Positions 42,416-52,554 of a stretch of DNA of 64,000 bases are shown here, piece after piece. The notes beneath the pieces were generated by a model. It saw only the letters and a list, made by a program, of their open reading frames with translations. It did not search any database and was not told the origin of the DNA. Source of the DNA: an uncultured Campylobacter sp. (GTDB lineage: Bacteria; Campylobacterota; Campylobacteria; Campylobacterales; Campylobacteraceae); contig UQCL01000002.1 in the NCBI GenBank assembly GCA_900539505.1, positions 8,521-72,520 on the forward strand, given 5' to 3'. Position 1 is the first letter of the stretch, and each line of letters opens with the position of its first letter. Both the position numbers and the translations under genes were made by a program.

Positions 42416-42601
42416 GCCCAACCTCTATTTATTAAATTTAATGGCGCGAACTCGCGGCGCAACATAAATTTACGCCAGATACGGCGTAATAGGCGCACGT
42501 TGTTTAGAGCCGCTAAATTTTATGGCTACTTGCGCGAGCCGCGCGCAGTGAAATTTGCCGCCAAGCTCAAATTGCAGCATAAATTCCGTGATTAAAAAAA
42601 C

Positions 42602-43687
42602 TTATTTCAGCAGTTCGTTTGCATACGCTCGCACGCTCGCATCTACCGCCGCAAGCGCTTCCGCGTCCGTTACGCTAGGCGAGTTAAATTTCTCCGCGCA
42701 CTTCAGCACGACGCGCGCAATGTCGGTGAAGTGGCAGCGCTGTTGCAAAAACGCATTTACGCCCGCTTCGTTCGCGGCGTTGATGACGACGCCTAGATCG
42801 GGGTTTGCTAACAGCGCGTCTTTGAGAGTAAAAATTTGAAATTTCATCTCGTCGATCGGCTTAAATTCTATCGGTCGCAGCGCGCACAGATCCACAGGTG
42901 CGGTGATCTGCTCCCGTACATCGCCGCCAAACATCGCGTGCGCGATAGCTAGGCGCATATCGGCCCTGCTAATGTGCGCCGTCGTGGAGCCGTCTACAAA
43001 TTCGACCAGCGCGTGGATCTGCGAGGTGCGCTCGATGAGCGCATCGATCTCGCGCGTGCCGTAGAGCCAAAACGCCTCGATCACCTCAAAGAGTTTATTC
43101 GCCATCGTGGCGCTGTCGATCGTGATCTTTGCGCCCATCTTCCAGTTGGGGTGCTTTAGGGCGTTTTGCGGCGTGAGCGAGCCCAGCTGCGTTAGCGGAA
43201 CGTCGTAAAATGCGCCGCCGCTAGCCGTGATGATTAGGCGCGAAACAGGGATTTTGGCATTGCTAAGTAAAAATTTCAGTCCGAAATGCTCGCTGTCGAT
43301 CGGGTAAATTTTATCCGTTTGCAGAAATTTCCCGCCGACGACGAGGCTTTCTTTGTTAGCTAGACAGAGCCTTTTTCCGAGCTCTTGGGTTTTTAGGCTA
43401 GGCATCATGCCCGCAAAGCCTACGAGAGCGTTTACCACGGTCGTGCTTTTGCACTCTGCAAGCATCTGTAAAATTCCATCTGCGCCGCAAAATACGCGCT
43501 CGTGATCTACCTCGCTTTTCTGCTCCGCATCCGCGATGCAGACGAGACGAGGATGAAATTTTGCGATCTGTTCGTTTAAAAGCTTGATATTGCGCCCGCA
43601 GCTAAGCGCTTCGATCATACTGCCGCTGCGCGCGGCTACGTCTAGGGTGTTTGTGCCGATAGAGCCAGTGGAGCCTAAAACTACCAT
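42602..43687 (-). CDS. dxr: 1-deoxy-D-xylulose 5-phosphate reductoisomerase
   Basis: 361 residues with the NADPH motif [16 protein letters not shown], the catalytic/metal regions [15 protein letters not shown] and [14 protein letters not shown], the flexible-loop region [20 protein letters not shown] and [14 protein letters not shown]. It makes 2-C-methyl-D-erythritol 4-phosphate in the non-mevalonate isoprenoid pathway, cytoplasmic. Somewhat shorter than E. coli Dxr (398), as usual for Campylobacterota. Its start overlaps cdsA by 7 bases. Confidence 0.95.
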   Translation of the reverse strand: MVVLGSTGSIGTNTLDVAARSGSMIEALSCGRNIKLLNEQIAKFHPRLVCIADAEQKSEVDHERVFCGADGILQMLAECKSTTVVNALVGFAGMMPSLKTQELGKRLCLANKESLVVGGKFLQTDKIYPIDSEHFGLKFLLSNAKIPVSRLIITASGGAFYDVPLTQLGSLTPQNALKHPNWKMGAKITIDSATMANKLFEVIEAFWLYGTREIDALIERTSQIHALVEFVDGSTTAHISRADMRLAIAHAMFGGDVREQITAPVDLCALRPIEFKPIDEMKFQIFTLKDALLANPDLGVVINAANEAGVNAFLQQRCHFTDIARVVLKCAEKFNSPSVTDAEALAAVDASVRAYANELLK

Positions 43688-44445
43688 GAATAGACTATCG
43701 CCATCGCGATTGCGCCGAACATATAGCCGTCGATGCGGTCTAAGATCCCGCCGTGTCCGGGAAAGAGCGCGCCGCTATCTTTAAGACCCGCCGCGCGTTT
43801 TAGGTAGCTTTCAAACAGATCGCCGAATACGCCAAAAATTGCTATGATGATGGTTTTGCCTAAAATTTCAAGCGGCGGCATATTGGTAAAGATGCGCGCA
43901 TAAATGAGGCTAACGATAAGCGCGAGCGCAAGACCACCTAGTACGCCCTCTACGGTTTTATTCGGCGAGCTAGCGCTTAGCGGGGTTTTGCCAAAGGCTC
44001 TTCCGATAAAATATGCGCCGCTATCGCTAGCTACGATAATAAAGATCAGCCAAACGAAGTGAAAAATTTCCCCGAAATCATCGTAAGCCGCCCACATAAA
44101 AAATATCGGCGCAACGGGATAGATGAAAGGAAGCGTGATCTTTAGGCTGGGGCCCTTGGTAAAGGCCACGACAGAGGCGACGCATAGGATCATTAGGATG
44201 CTAACTTTTAGCGCTGAGACGAAAGGCTCGTCGGTCTGCGTAAATGGTAGCAGCGCAAAAAACGCGATCGCCAGCGCGAGCCACTTTTTGCTAGTTTCCT
44301 CCAGACCCCATAACTTGAGGCTTTCAAAAAACGCCAGCACGAGTATCAGCGCAAATACGGCGAAATTTAACCACCTGGCGTTTATGAGAATTAGAGCCAA
44401 AAATACGGCGAGTAAAATGCTTGCCGTGATTATTCTTTGCTTCAT
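43681..44445 (-). CDS. cdsA: Phosphatidate cytidylyltransferase
   Basis: 254 residues, about seven membrane helices. The CdsA signature is complete near the C-terminus: [20 protein letters not shown], followed by GILDRID. It makes CDP-diacylglycerol from phosphatidic acid and CTP in the inner membrane for phospholipid synthesis. cdsA-dxr is a common bacterial operon order. Confidence 0.94.
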   Translation of the reverse strand: MKQRIITASILLAVFLALILINARWLNFAVFALILVLAFFESLKLWGLEETSKKWLALAIAFFALLPFTQTDEPFVSALKVSILMILCVASVVAFTKGPSLKITLPFIYPVAPIFFMWAAYDDFGEIFHFVWLIFIIVASDSGAYFIGRAFGKTPLSASSPNKTVEGVLGGLALALIVSLIYARIFTNMPPLEILGKTIIIAIFGVFGDLFESYLKRAAGLKDSGALFPGHGGILDRIDGYMFGAIAMAIVYSW

Positions 44446-44473
44446 AGAATTTCCTTGGAATTTATTTTGAGCA

Positions 44474-44479
44474 ATTATA
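44474..44479 (-). promoter_or_regulatory. -10 box (TATAAT) for cdsA-dxr
   Basis: The minus strand reads GATATAATTGC 29 bases before the cdsA start, in the short gap after the NFACT gene. Confidence 0.5.
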
Positions 44480-44494
44480 TCGCAAGCTCGCTTA

Positions 44495-45817
44495 TTACGG
44501 CTTTAAAACGCTGATTGTTTTAAAATTTACGTAGTTTACGAAAGCACCTTCGTTGATTTTGACATTTTGGCGTTTGGTGTAATCGACGAGATATTTTCCG
44601 CTGCCATTTGCACTGAAGCTCACACAAATTTTAGCGGCGAATTCGATCACCTCTTCGCTTAGACTTTGTTTATTTGTCTTTACGATGACGTGTGCGCTTG
44701 GAATATCCTTAAGATGAAACCAATAGTCGGATTTGGAGCTATTTTTTAGTAAGAACTCATTGCCTTTTTCGTTTTTCCCGACGCTGATTTTAAAATCCCC
44801 GAGATAAAAGCTCGCTACATATTCGCTATTTTTTTCCTTGCTTTTTTGCTTAATTTGCGTGCGCTTAGGCATTAGAATTTCGATCTCGTGTGCATCCTGT
44901 GCGGCGAGAATGAGCGATTTTAAATTCTCATAAAACGCGAGTTTCTCCTTTAAATTTTGCTCTTCGATATGGATATTAGCAGCCTTTTGGCGCATACGCT
45001 TTGCCTCGGAGTAAAGCTCGCCCAAAGCGGCGCTTGCAGGCTTTTGCAGCTTAAATTCTACCGCTTCGGCGTCTCCTTTTTGCAGCGTAAATTCTCGCGC
45101 GCTAGTTGGAATTTTATAGATATTTTCTTTTAGCAAGGCGGCTTTCGCACCTAAAAGCTCGGCGCTTCGCAGTAGTTCGGCGCTGCTTTGCAAAGAGCCT
45201 AAAGCCTCACGCACCGAGTCTAGCTTTTTATTTAGCGCCGTGATTTTTGCGGATTTGAGCGAGTTTAAGCGATCCGCATTTAGCGCGTTAAATTCCGCGC
45301 GAAAAAATGCTTTAAAATCCGAAATTTTTGGCACAGGGGCTTCTTTAATATTTGCAGGCGGTAGGTGGCGGAGTTTTCTTCCTACCTTAATCTGTCTAAA
45401 TTCCGTTTCGAAGTGCCGCAGTGCCTCTAAAATCACATCGTTTTCATCAGTGATTATTACGTTTGTAAAGCGCCCGGTAAATTCGAAGTAGATATTTGAG
45501 CTTTGGGTTTTGTAGCTTGCGTTTTGGCTCACGCCAAGGCATAGAATTCTATTATTTTCTGGCACGCTAACGGAGGTGATGCGCGATTTTACGAAGCGCT
45601 TGGCAAGTAGCACGTCAAAGGGCGCCGCGTAAACCTTACCTTCGGTAAAAGCGTCATTTTCGTGGATATTGCAGCCTGATTTATTCATATCGAAAAACAG
45701 CGTCTCGTTGCCGTCAAAGCAGACTTTAAAAAGGTTATCTCCTACGCGCTTAATGTGTGAAAGGAAGCGTTTGGCGCGTAGATACTCGCAAATCTGAATT
45801 AAGTTTTGATACTTCAT
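44495..45817 (-). CDS. NFACT (RqcH/Fbp54-like) protein
   Basis: 440 residues. N-terminal NFACT-N domain with [14 protein letters not shown] and [20 protein letters not shown]; a long coiled coil (about 265-310); C-terminal NFACT-R domain with [20 protein letters not shown]. The family binds 60S/50S nascent-chain-tRNA complexes; bacterial RqcH adds C-terminal alanine tails to stalled peptides. This protein is shorter than B. subtilis RqcH (about 570), so the assignment is to the family only. Confidence 0.82.
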   Translation of the reverse strand: MKYQNLIQICEYLRAKRFLSHIKRVGDNLFKVCFDGNETLFFDMNKSGCNIHENDAFTEGKVYAAPFDVLLAKRFVKSRITSVSVPENNRILCLGVSQNASYKTQSSNIYFEFTGRFTNVIITDENDVILEALRHFETEFRQIKVGRKLRHLPPANIKEAPVPKISDFKAFFRAEFNALNADRLNSLKSAKITALNKKLDSVREALGSLQSSAELLRSAELLGAKAALLKENIYKIPTSAREFTLQKGDAEAVEFKLQKPASAALGELYSEAKRMRQKAANIHIEEQNLKEKLAFYENLKSLILAAQDAHEIEILMPKRTQIKQKSKEKNSEYVASFYLGDFKISVGKNEKGNEFLLKNSSKSDYWFHLKDIPSAHVIVKTNKQSLSEEVIEFAAKICVSFSANGSGKYLVDYTKRQNVKINEGAFVNYVNFKTISVLKP

Positions 45818-45822
45818 ACGCG

Positions 45823-46347
45823 TTAAAATTTCTCTTTGTGGATTTTGCTTAAATTTAGCTTCTGCAGATCGTGCGGGCTCGGGCGCTGCTGCGGTACGCC
45901 GAGGGCCAGTATCGCTTCTGCTTTGAAATTTGGCGGAAAGTCCAGCGCCTCGCGCAAAAACTCCTCGCAGCTGCGTCCGTCCGCGGCGGCGCGCAGCCTT
46001 ATCTGCACCCAGCAGCTGCCGAGATTTAGCGCGCTTGCAGCAAGGTGCATGTAGCCTAGCGCTACCGAGCAGTCCTCGATCCAGACGTCCTGTTTCTGTT
46101 CATCTGCGATCACGACGATCGCGGCCGCGGCCTGTTTTAGCATATTTGCACCGCTGCTGCGGCACGCGCTTAGCCGCTCAAGCATCTGTTTGTCGCGCAC
46201 GAGGATGAACTCCCACGGGCGGCGTGCATGCCCCGACGGCGCAAGCAGGCCCGCTTTTAAAATTTTATCCAGCGCCTCGTCCTCAAGCGGTCCCTGCGCG
46301 TATTTTCTTACGCTTCTGCGGTTTGCAAAAATATCTAAAATTTCCAT
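45823..46347 (-). CDS. Nitroreductase-family oxidoreductase
   Basis: 174 residues with the FMN-binding nitroreductase N-terminus ILDIFANRRSVRKYAQGPLE, AGLLAPSGHARRPWEFILVR, DCSVALGYMHLAASALNLGS and the C-terminal ILALGVPQQRPSPHD. Members reduce nitro compounds, quinones or flavins with NAD(P)H; substrate not predictable. Five bases upstream of the NFACT gene on the same strand, probably co-transcribed. Confidence 0.88.
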   Translation of the reverse strand: MEILDIFANRRSVRKYAQGPLEDEALDKILKAGLLAPSGHARRPWEFILVRDKQMLERLSACRSSGANMLKQAAAAIVVIADEQKQDVWIEDCSVALGYMHLAASALNLGSCWVQIRLRAAADGRSCEEFLREALDFPPNFKAEAILALGVPQQRPSPHDLQKLNLSKIHKEKF

Positions 46348-46368
46348 CGTCTCGCTCCTTGCGGCTCA

Positions 46369-46374
46369 ATTATA
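46369..46374 (-). promoter_or_regulatory. -10 box (TATAAT) for the nitroreductase gene
   Basis: The minus strand has TATAAT 22 bases before the start codon, in the divergent gap with leuC. Confidence 0.45.
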
Positions 46375-46444
46375 CATAAAATTGCAAAAATTTATGATTT
46401 TTTAGCTAAAATCGCGCAAATTTAACCGATACGAAGGAGATTTT

Positions 46445-47710
46445 ATGAAGCAGACGATCACGGAGAAAATTTTTAGCGAGCACGTGGGCGAGGCGGTTTT
46501 TGCGGGACAGATCATCGAAAGCGCCATAGATATGGTCATAGGCAACGACATCACGACGCCGATTTCGATCAAACAGTTTGAGCTTAGCGGCGCAAAAAAG
46601 CTCGCTAACCCGGACGGCTTTGCGATCGTGATGGATCACTACATCCCTACGAAAGACATTTTAAGCGCAAACCAAGCTAAAATTTCACGCGAGTTTGCTT
46701 ACAAACACGATTTGAAAAATTATTTCGACGAAAAAGATATGGGTATTGAGCATGCGCTGATGCCTGAAAAGGGGCTCGTAGTGCCCGGCGACGTCATCAT
46801 CGGCGCGGACAGCCACACCTGTACTCACGGCGCACTTGGGGCATTTGCGACCGGTATGGGCAGCACGGATCTTGCTTTTGCGATGATAACGGGCAAGAAT
46901 TGGTTTAAAGTGCCACCTACGATCAAAGTGGTCTTTCACGGCAAGCCTGCACCGCACATCTACGGCAAGGATCTGATCCTAGAAGTGATCCGCCTCATCG
47001 GCGTGGATGGCGCGCGCTATAAGGCTTTGGAGTTCTGCGGCGACGCGCTGGAGCATCTGGATATGGATAGTAGATTTTCGCTTTGCAATATGGCGATCGA
47101 AGCGGGCGGCAAGAGCGGTATCGTCGCGGTCGATGAGATCACGAAGGAATTTTTGGCGGATAAAAATTTGCGCGCCGAGCCGAAATTTCACTACTCCGAC
47201 GAGGGCGCGAACTATGAGCAAATTTTGCAGATCGACGTGAGCAAGCTTGATCCGGTGATCGCCTATCCGTTCCTGCCTAGCAACGGCAAGAGCGTGCGCG
47301 AGGCGGTGCGCGATGACATCGCCGTCGATCAGGTCTTTATCGGCAGCTGTACCAACGGCAGGCTCTCCGATCTGCGGATCGCGGCGCAAATTTTAAAAGG
47401 TCGCAAGGTCGCGCGCAAAACCCGCCTCATCATCACGCCCGCGACGCAGAAGATCGCTCTGGCCGCGCAAAAAGAGGGGCTGTGGGATATTTTCGTGGAA
47501 GCGGGCGCGGTCGTGAGCAACCCGACCTGCGGCGCGTGCCTGGGCGGATATATGGGGATTTTGGGCGTGGGCGAGCGCTGCGTAAGCACGACTAATCGAA
47601 ATTTCGTCGGCCGCATGGGCGATCGCAGCAGCGAAGTATATCTGGCAAACTCCGCCGTCGCCGCAGCTAGCGCCGTCGCAGGAAAGATCGCCGATCCGAG
47701 GGATTTGTGA
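46445..47710 (+). CDS. leuC: 3-isopropylmalate dehydratase large subunit
   Basis: 421 residues, the shorter LeuC/HacA type found in Campylobacterota and archaea. Substrate and iron-sulfur motifs: IGADSHTCTHGALGAFATGM, IGSCTNGRLSDLRIAA and NPTCGACLGG give the three cluster cysteines. It converts 2- to 3-isopropylmalate in leucine synthesis with LeuD. leuD is not in this window after it; instead an A+T-rich unknown gene and convergent ilvD follow. AAGGAG precedes the ATG. Confidence 0.93.
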   Translation: MKQTITEKIFSEHVGEAVFAGQIIESAIDMVIGNDITTPISIKQFELSGAKKLANPDGFAIVMDHYIPTKDILSANQAKISREFAYKHDLKNYFDEKDMGIEHALMPEKGLVVPGDVIIGADSHTCTHGALGAFATGMGSTDLAFAMITGKNWFKVPPTIKVVFHGKPAPHIYGKDLILEVIRLIGVDGARYKALEFCGDALEHLDMDSRFSLCNMAIEAGGKSGIVAVDEITKEFLADKNLRAEPKFHYSDEGANYEQILQIDVSKLDPVIAYPFLPSNGKSVREAVRDDIAVDQVFIGSCTNGRLSDLRIAAQILKGRKVARKTRLIITPATQKIALAAQKEGLWDIFVEAGAVVSNPTCGACLGGYMGILGVGERCVSTTNRNFVGRMGDRSSEVYLANSAVAAASAVAGKIADPRDL

Positions 47711-47748
47711 ATTTTATATGATGAATACCTTTATGAGAAAGCTTTGTT

Positions 47749-48210
47749 GTGGATATTTTTAAAATTGTTCTTGGCGCTTCGTTGTCTATTATAACTCAAG
47801 TTGTATATAGCTGGATTATTAATAAACGGGAAGATAAAAAAATAAGGCTGCAAAAATTAGAAGAGACTTTTTTGATAGTTAGTGAAATAATAGGTCAAAC
47901 ATTAGATAGGGCAATAGGCGAGGTAGCTCCAAATTCAGAAAACAAAAAGATGGAAATTAGTAGATTGCACCTCTTAATAAGTATATATGTTCCTGAACTA
48001 GAAAAAGATTATAAAGAATTTATGAAACTATCTCAAAAGCTAGTCAGTCGCGACTTTGATAGGGAAGAATTTGTAGAAATTCAAAATACCTTCCTTGAAA
48101 AAGGAAACGGGATAAAAGAAAAAATTGCAAATATGGCGAGAAAAAGTTTAAATTCATGCAAAATTTTTAAAATTTGGTCACTAATAACAGCTAAATTTAT
48201 TAAAATTTGA
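47749..48210 (+). CDS. Small membrane-anchored protein, unrecognised
   Basis: 153 residues: an N-terminal transmembrane helix (IFKIVLGASLSIITQVVYSWII), then a charged, coiled-coil-like body (NKREDKKIRLQKLEETFLIV; EKDYKEFMKLSQKLV). The gene is clearly A+T-richer than leuC and ilvD around it, suggesting later arrival. GTG start with GAGAAAG nearby. No family recognised. Confidence 0.6.
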   Translation: MDIFKIVLGASLSIITQVVYSWIINKREDKKIRLQKLEETFLIVSEIIGQTLDRAIGEVAPNSENKKMEISRLHLLISIYVPELEKDYKEFMKLSQKLVSRDFDREEFVEIQNTFLEKGNGIKEKIANMARKSLNSCKIFKIWSLITAKFIKI

Positions 48211-48237
48211 ACTATAAATAATTTATCTGTTAAAGCA

Positions 48238-48257
48238 GAGGCGTAAATTTACGCCTC
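48238..48257. repeat. Perfect 20-base palindrome over the ilvD stop codon
   Basis: The two arms GAGGCGTAAA and TTTACGCCTC form an uninterrupted palindrome between two convergent genes; the ilvD stop codon (48249-48251) is inside it. It could be a two-way terminator hairpin, though no T-run follows. Confidence 0.5.
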
Positions 48258-49922
48258 CAAAATCGCTCCGTTGCTAGCGTTCGTTACCAGTTTGCGATAC
48301 ATTCGCAACCAGCGATACGGCAGCGGTTTTTCAATCGGCTTAAATTTAGCCCTTCGCTCGGCGATTTCGGCTTCGCTTAGGCGCACGTTGATCGCGTAAG
48401 TATCCACGTCGATGTCGATGATATCGCCGTCCTCTAGCAGTCCGATCATGCCGCCCTCGGCAGCTTCGGGGCTTATGTGCCCGACGCTTAGCCCCCTCGT
48501 CGCTCCGCTAAATCTGCCGTCCGTGATGAGAGCCACGTCCGCACCGAGACCTCGCCCCATGATGAGCGAAGTCGGGCTTAGCATCTCCTGCATGCCCGGG
48601 CCTCCGCGCGGCCCTTCGTAGCGGATGACGACCACGTCGCCTTTGTTTACCTTGCCGCTTGAGATCCCCTCTATCGCCTCGTCTTGGCTGTTAAAGCACA
48701 CGGCCTTGCCGCTAAATTTGCGCTCGCCGATAATGCCCGCGGTCTTGATGACGCAGCCCTGTTCGGCTAAATTTCCAAACAAAACCGCCAGCCCGCCGAC
48801 CTGCGAGTAGGCGTTTTCGACCTTGCGGATGACCGATTCGTCTTTTATGGCGCTAGCTCCGACACGCTCGCCTAGGCTTTCGCCGCTTACTGTTAGCGCG
48901 TCTAGCCCCAGTAGCCCGTTATCGCGGCGTGAAATTTCATTTATCACGGCGCTTAGACCGCCCGCGCGGTCGATGTCCTCCATATGCACGTTTGGCAGGC
49001 TCGGGCTGATTTTGGCGATGTGAGCGATCTTGCGGCTGATCTCGTTGAGTCCAGCGATCTGTAAATTTACCCCCGCTTCGCGCGCGATAGCCAGGATGTG
49101 CAGCACGGTGTTGCTGCTGCCGCCCATCGCCATATCGACGACTAGGGCGTTTTGGATCGATTTTTCGTTCACGATATTTCGGATTTTGTATTTTTCATCG
49201 AGCGCTATCTCGCAAATTCGGCGTCCCGCCTCGCGGATAAGCTCCTCACGCTCAGGCGTTAGCGCAGGCACCGTGCCGTTGCCCTTTAGCGCGATACCCA
49301 TCGCTTCGCACAGCGTATTCATCGAGTTTGCCGTAAACATCCCCGAGCAGCTGCCTCCGCTCGGACAGGCGGCGCACTCGATCTCTTTTAGCTCCTCGGC
49401 GCTGATCTCTTTGGTTTCAAATTTACCCACCGCCTCAAACGCAGTCGCAAGATCGATCGGCTCGCCTTTTTTGGTGTAGCCCTTTTTCATCGGGCCGCCG
49501 CTAACGAAAACCGTCGGCACGTTCACGCGAAGCGCGCCCATTACCATGCCGGGCACGATTTTATCGCAGTTTGGCATACACACGAGAGCGTCTAGGGCGT
49601 GCGCGTTCATCACCGTTTCTATGGAGTTTGCGATCAGCTCGCGGCTAGGCAGGCTATAAAGCATCCCAGCGTGCCCCATCGCGATGCCGTCGTCCACGCC
49701 GATGCAGTTAAACTCAAACGGCACGCAGCCGTTTTTGCGGATCTCGTCTTTTAAAATTTCGGAGTATTTGTTGAGGAAAAAGTGCCCCGGGATGATCTCG
49801 ATAAAGCTGTTTGCTACGCCGATGAAGGGCTTTTCAAAGTCTTCGTCCTTTAACCCGGTCGCTCTTAGCAAGCTTCTGTGCGGCGCGCGCGTATAGCCTT
49901 TTTTGATGATGTCGCTTCTCAT
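48249..49922 (-). CDS. ilvD: Dihydroxy-acid dehydratase
   Basis: 557 residues. Iron-sulfur and active-site motifs: [73 protein letters not shown] and [20 protein letters not shown]. It catalyses the shared late step of valine/isoleucine synthesis. The start at MRSDIIKKG (49922) follows AAGGAC; an in-frame ATG ten codons earlier lacks this. It lies tail-to-tail with the leuC-side gene. Confidence 0.95.
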   Translation of the reverse strand: MRSDIIKKGYTRAPHRSLLRATGLKDEDFEKPFIGVANSFIEIIPGHFFLNKYSEILKDEIRKNGCVPFEFNCIGVDDGIAMGHAGMLYSLPSRELIANSIETVMNAHALDALVCMPNCDKIVPGMVMGALRVNVPTVFVSGGPMKKGYTKKGEPIDLATAFEAVGKFETKEISAEELKEIECAACPSGGSCSGMFTANSMNTLCEAMGIALKGNGTVPALTPEREELIREAGRRICEIALDEKYKIRNIVNEKSIQNALVVDMAMGGSSNTVLHILAIAREAGVNLQIAGLNEISRKIAHIAKISPSLPNVHMEDIDRAGGLSAVINEISRRDNGLLGLDALTVSGESLGERVGASAIKDESVIRKVENAYSQVGGLAVLFGNLAEQGCVIKTAGIIGERKFSGKAVCFNSQDEAIEGISSGKVNKGDVVVIRYEGPRGGPGMQEMLSPTSLIMGRGLGADVALITDGRFSGATRGLSVGHISPEAAEGGMIGLLEDGDIIDIDVDTYAINVRLSEAEIAERRAKFKPIEKPLPYRWLRMYRKLVTNASNGAILEA

Positions 49923-50055
49923 TTTATGTCCTTGGATTGAAATTTTCTCCATTTTAGCATAAAATTTTACCGCTGCGGACGTTTAAAATTCTAGCGCATT
50001 AAAATTTTAAACGGGACCATTGAGCTTAATCAAATCGAATAACTCCTATTTTTGA

Positions 50056-50061
50056 TATAAT
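50056..50061 (+). promoter_or_regulatory. -10 box (TATAAT) for the ABC-NnrS operon
   Basis: TGATATAATTGC, a TG-extended TATAAT, lies 54 bases before the ATG at 50115, with GAGGAAAAG as the ribosome-binding site. Confidence 0.5.
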
Positions 50062-50114
50062 TGCACATCGATTATCAAAATCTTGCCGTTTGGCAGGAAT
50101 GAAAAGAGGAAAAG

Positions 50115-51074
50115 ATGCAAAGAAGAAATTTCTTAAAACTAACGTCTGCGTTGGCGGCTAGCGGGCTTGTTAGCCCTCTTTTTGCGAAGGAAGCCTTCAC
50201 TATCTACGGCGCGCCTGCGATGCCTAGCCTCATCATCGGCGTTGCGTGCATGCAGGGGCAGATCGGCAAAAAATACGACGCGAAGCTTGAGCTTTGGCGC
50301 GATCCCGATCAGCTGCGCGCGGGCGTGGCAAACGGCGAGTACAAGGTCATGATGAGCCCGAGCAACGTGGGGGTGAACCTCGCAAATCAAGGGCGCAAGA
50401 TCGGTATGGTAAATATCCTCACCGAAGGGCTAAATTTCGTGATGAGCAAAGGCGAGAAGATAACGGAATTTGCGCAGCTGAAGGGCAAAAAGATCGTAAT
50501 GCCTTTTAAAAACGATATGCTAGACATCATCGTGCGAGCCATAGCGAAAAAGCAGGGCATTAGCGGGCTAAATATCGACTACACCGCCAGTCCCGCAGAG
50601 AGCGCGCAGCTGTTTTTGGCTAAGGACTACGACATCGCGATCACGGTGGAGCCGCTAGCAAGCGCCATGATCTTAAAGGGCAAAGTATCGGGTATCGCCG
50701 TGCAACGAGGGGCAAATTTAAGCGATATGTGGGCGCAGGCGTTTTCGGTAAAGCCTATAATCCCGCAAGCGGGTATCATCGCTGATACCGATTTTTACGC
50801 CGCGAAAAAGGCGGATTTTGAAATTTTAAACGCCGATCTGGCAGACGCGCTTGCGTGGATAAAGGCAAACAAACAAAGCGCCGCGGCGATCGGGACAAAT
50901 TTCTTTCCCGCGCCGCCGCCTGCGATATTTATGAGCATCGATACGTCGAATTTATGCGTCAAAAAGCCTAGCGAGATCAAGGACGAGCTTTTGAAATTTT
51001 ATGAAATTTTGATGGAATTTAACCCCAAGCTCATTGGCGGCGCGATGCCTAAGGACGAGTTTTTTCTATGCTAA
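50115..51074 (+). CDS. Tat-exported ABC solute-binding protein (NMT1/SsuA-like)
   Basis: 319 residues. The N-terminus MQRRNFLKLTSALAASGL is a twin-arginine signal (RRNFLK), implying export in folded form. The mature part resembles SsuA/TauA/NMT1-type binding proteins: MMSPSNVGVNLANQG, KGKKIVMPFKNDMLDIIVRA and YDIAITVEPLASAMILKG. Its end overlaps the permease gene by 7 bases. The ligand is not clear; a cofactor-bearing or metal-complexed ligand would fit Tat export, as inference. Confidence 0.82.
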   Translation: MQRRNFLKLTSALAASGLVSPLFAKEAFTIYGAPAMPSLIIGVACMQGQIGKKYDAKLELWRDPDQLRAGVANGEYKVMMSPSNVGVNLANQGRKIGMVNILTEGLNFVMSKGEKITEFAQLKGKKIVMPFKNDMLDIIVRAIAKKQGISGLNIDYTASPAESAQLFLAKDYDIAITVEPLASAMILKGKVSGIAVQRGANLSDMWAQAFSVKPIIPQAGIIADTDFYAAKKADFEILNADLADALAWIKANKQSAAAIGTNFFPAPPPAIFMSIDTSNLCVKKPSEIKDELLKFYEILMEFNPKLIGGAMPKDEFFLC

Positions 51075-51865
51075 AAATCGATAAAATTCGCAAAGCTCAA
51101 AACCCCGTATTTTACGTCATAGACTATCTATGGGGCGGCTTTGCGAGCCTAGGGGCGGTGTGCTTTTTTATAGCCGTTTGGCAGGTGGCGAGCGAGGCTT
51201 ACGGGCCGCTCATTCTGCCAGAACCCGCGGCTGTTTTTTTTAAGGCGTGTGAAATTTTAAAAAATTTCGCCGCAAACGATCTAGCCTTATCGCTTAAACG
51301 TGCGCTTGCAGGCACCTTTCTCGCGCTTTTTGCGGGGATTTGCAGCGGACTTGCGGCGGGGTATTTCAAAAGCCTGCGAACCTTTTTAAACCCGCTAATC
51401 ACCGTGCTTCTTTCGACGCCGCCCATCGTCTGGATCGTGCTTGCGATATTTTGGTTTCATTTCGGCGATACGAGCGTGCTTTTTACCGTCGTTATCGTCG
51501 TCGCGCCGATGACTTTTGCGTCCGCGGCGCAGGCGATGGCTAGCGTGAGCACCGAATACACCGAGCTTTTCGACAGCTACAAAAGCTCAATTTTAAAAAA
51601 ACTGCGCTACCTCTACGCGCCGCACCTAATCGAGCGGCTGCTCCCTGCGATCTACGTTGCGGTCAGCAACGGCGCGAAGGTGCTTGTGATGGCGGAGCTT
51701 TTAGGCGCGAACGACGGCATCGGCGCAAAGATAGCCGAAGCGCGCGTCAATATCGATACGGTCGAGGTCATGGCGTATGTGTGCCTAGTCATAGCCTTTA
51801 CGGCGCTTTTCGATTATCTCGTGACCAAGCCGCTTGAAATTTTACTGATGCCGTGGAGCAGATGA
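51068..51865 (+). CDS. ABC transporter permease (SsuC/TauC-like)
   Basis: 265 residues, six or so helices, with the binding-protein-dependent permease region (VMAELLGANDGIGAKIAEAR, the EAA-type loop) and ILPEPAAVFFKACEIL near the N-terminus as in SsuC/TauC proteins. Overlaps the binding-protein gene by 7 bases and its TGA stop shares a base with the ATPase start, so expression is tightly coupled. Confidence 0.87.
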   Translation: MLKIDKIRKAQNPVFYVIDYLWGGFASLGAVCFFIAVWQVASEAYGPLILPEPAAVFFKACEILKNFAANDLALSLKRALAGTFLALFAGICSGLAAGYFKSLRTFLNPLITVLLSTPPIVWIVLAIFWFHFGDTSVLFTVVIVVAPMTFASAAQAMASVSTEYTELFDSYKSSILKKLRYLYAPHLIERLLPAIYVAVSNGAKVLVMAELLGANDGIGAKIAEARVNIDTVEVMAYVCLVIAFTALFDYLVTKPLEILLMPWSR

Positions 51866-52554
51866 TGCTAAAAATTTCAAATTTGCGCTACGAAATTCTG
51901 CGCGACGTTATAATTTCCGATTTTTCGCTGCGGCTGCGCGCGGGCGAAGTAAAGACGCTTTTTGGCCCCAGCGGCTGCGGCAAGACCTCGCTTTTGCGGC
52001 TGGTCTGCGGGCTGGAGGATAAAAAAAGCGGGCAGATCGAAAACGGCTTTAAGAAAATCAGCTTTTTGTTTCAAGAAAACCGCCTGCTGCCGAACCTCAC
52101 GGCACTTAAAAATATCGAAATTTTTAGCCCTGCGGGCGTGAGTGAAATTTACGCCCTTGCCGCGAAGATCGGGCTAAGCCCGAGCGATCTGAATAAATTC
52201 CCGCGCGAGCTAAGCGGCGGCATGCAAAAGCGCACGGCGTTTTTGCGCACGATCCTTAGCGGCTGCGATCTGGCGCTGCTTGATGAGCCATTTGTAGGTC
52301 TGGATCGCGATCTGCGCGGCGCGCTGATCGAAATTTTAGTCTCAAAGATCGAGCGCGAGGGGCTTGCCTGCCTTTTGGTGACCCACGACCGCTTCGAAGC
52401 CGCACGCCTAAGCCACGAGATCATCGAGCTTGAGCCCAAAGGGATGGGGCTTAGACGCGTCGTGAGGCTGGATGAGCCGCTAAGCGCGCGCGACGAGCGG
52501 TACGAAGAGCGCGTGGTAAGCGAGCAGTTTGGGGGAGTAAGCTATTATGAATAG
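51865..52554 (+). CDS. ABC transporter ATP-binding protein (SsuB/TauB-like)
   Basis: 229 residues: Walker A GPSGCGKTSL, Q-loop SFLFQENRLLPNLT, signature ELSGGMQKRTAFLR, Walker B LALLDEPFVGLD, switch VTHDRFEA. Of three in-frame starts the ATG at 51865 is six bases from GGAG and gives the usual MLKISNLRYE. The C-terminus has an extra charged tail. It overlaps the NnrS gene by 8 bases. Confidence 0.88.
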   Translation: MLKISNLRYEILRDVIISDFSLRLRAGEVKTLFGPSGCGKTSLLRLVCGLEDKKSGQIENGFKKISFLFQENRLLPNLTALKNIEIFSPAGVSEIYALAAKIGLSPSDLNKFPRELSGGMQKRTAFLRTILSGCDLALLDEPFVGLDRDLRGALIEILVSKIEREGLACLLVTHDRFEAARLSHEIIELEPKGMGLRRVVRLDEPLSARDERYEERVVSEQFGGVSYYE

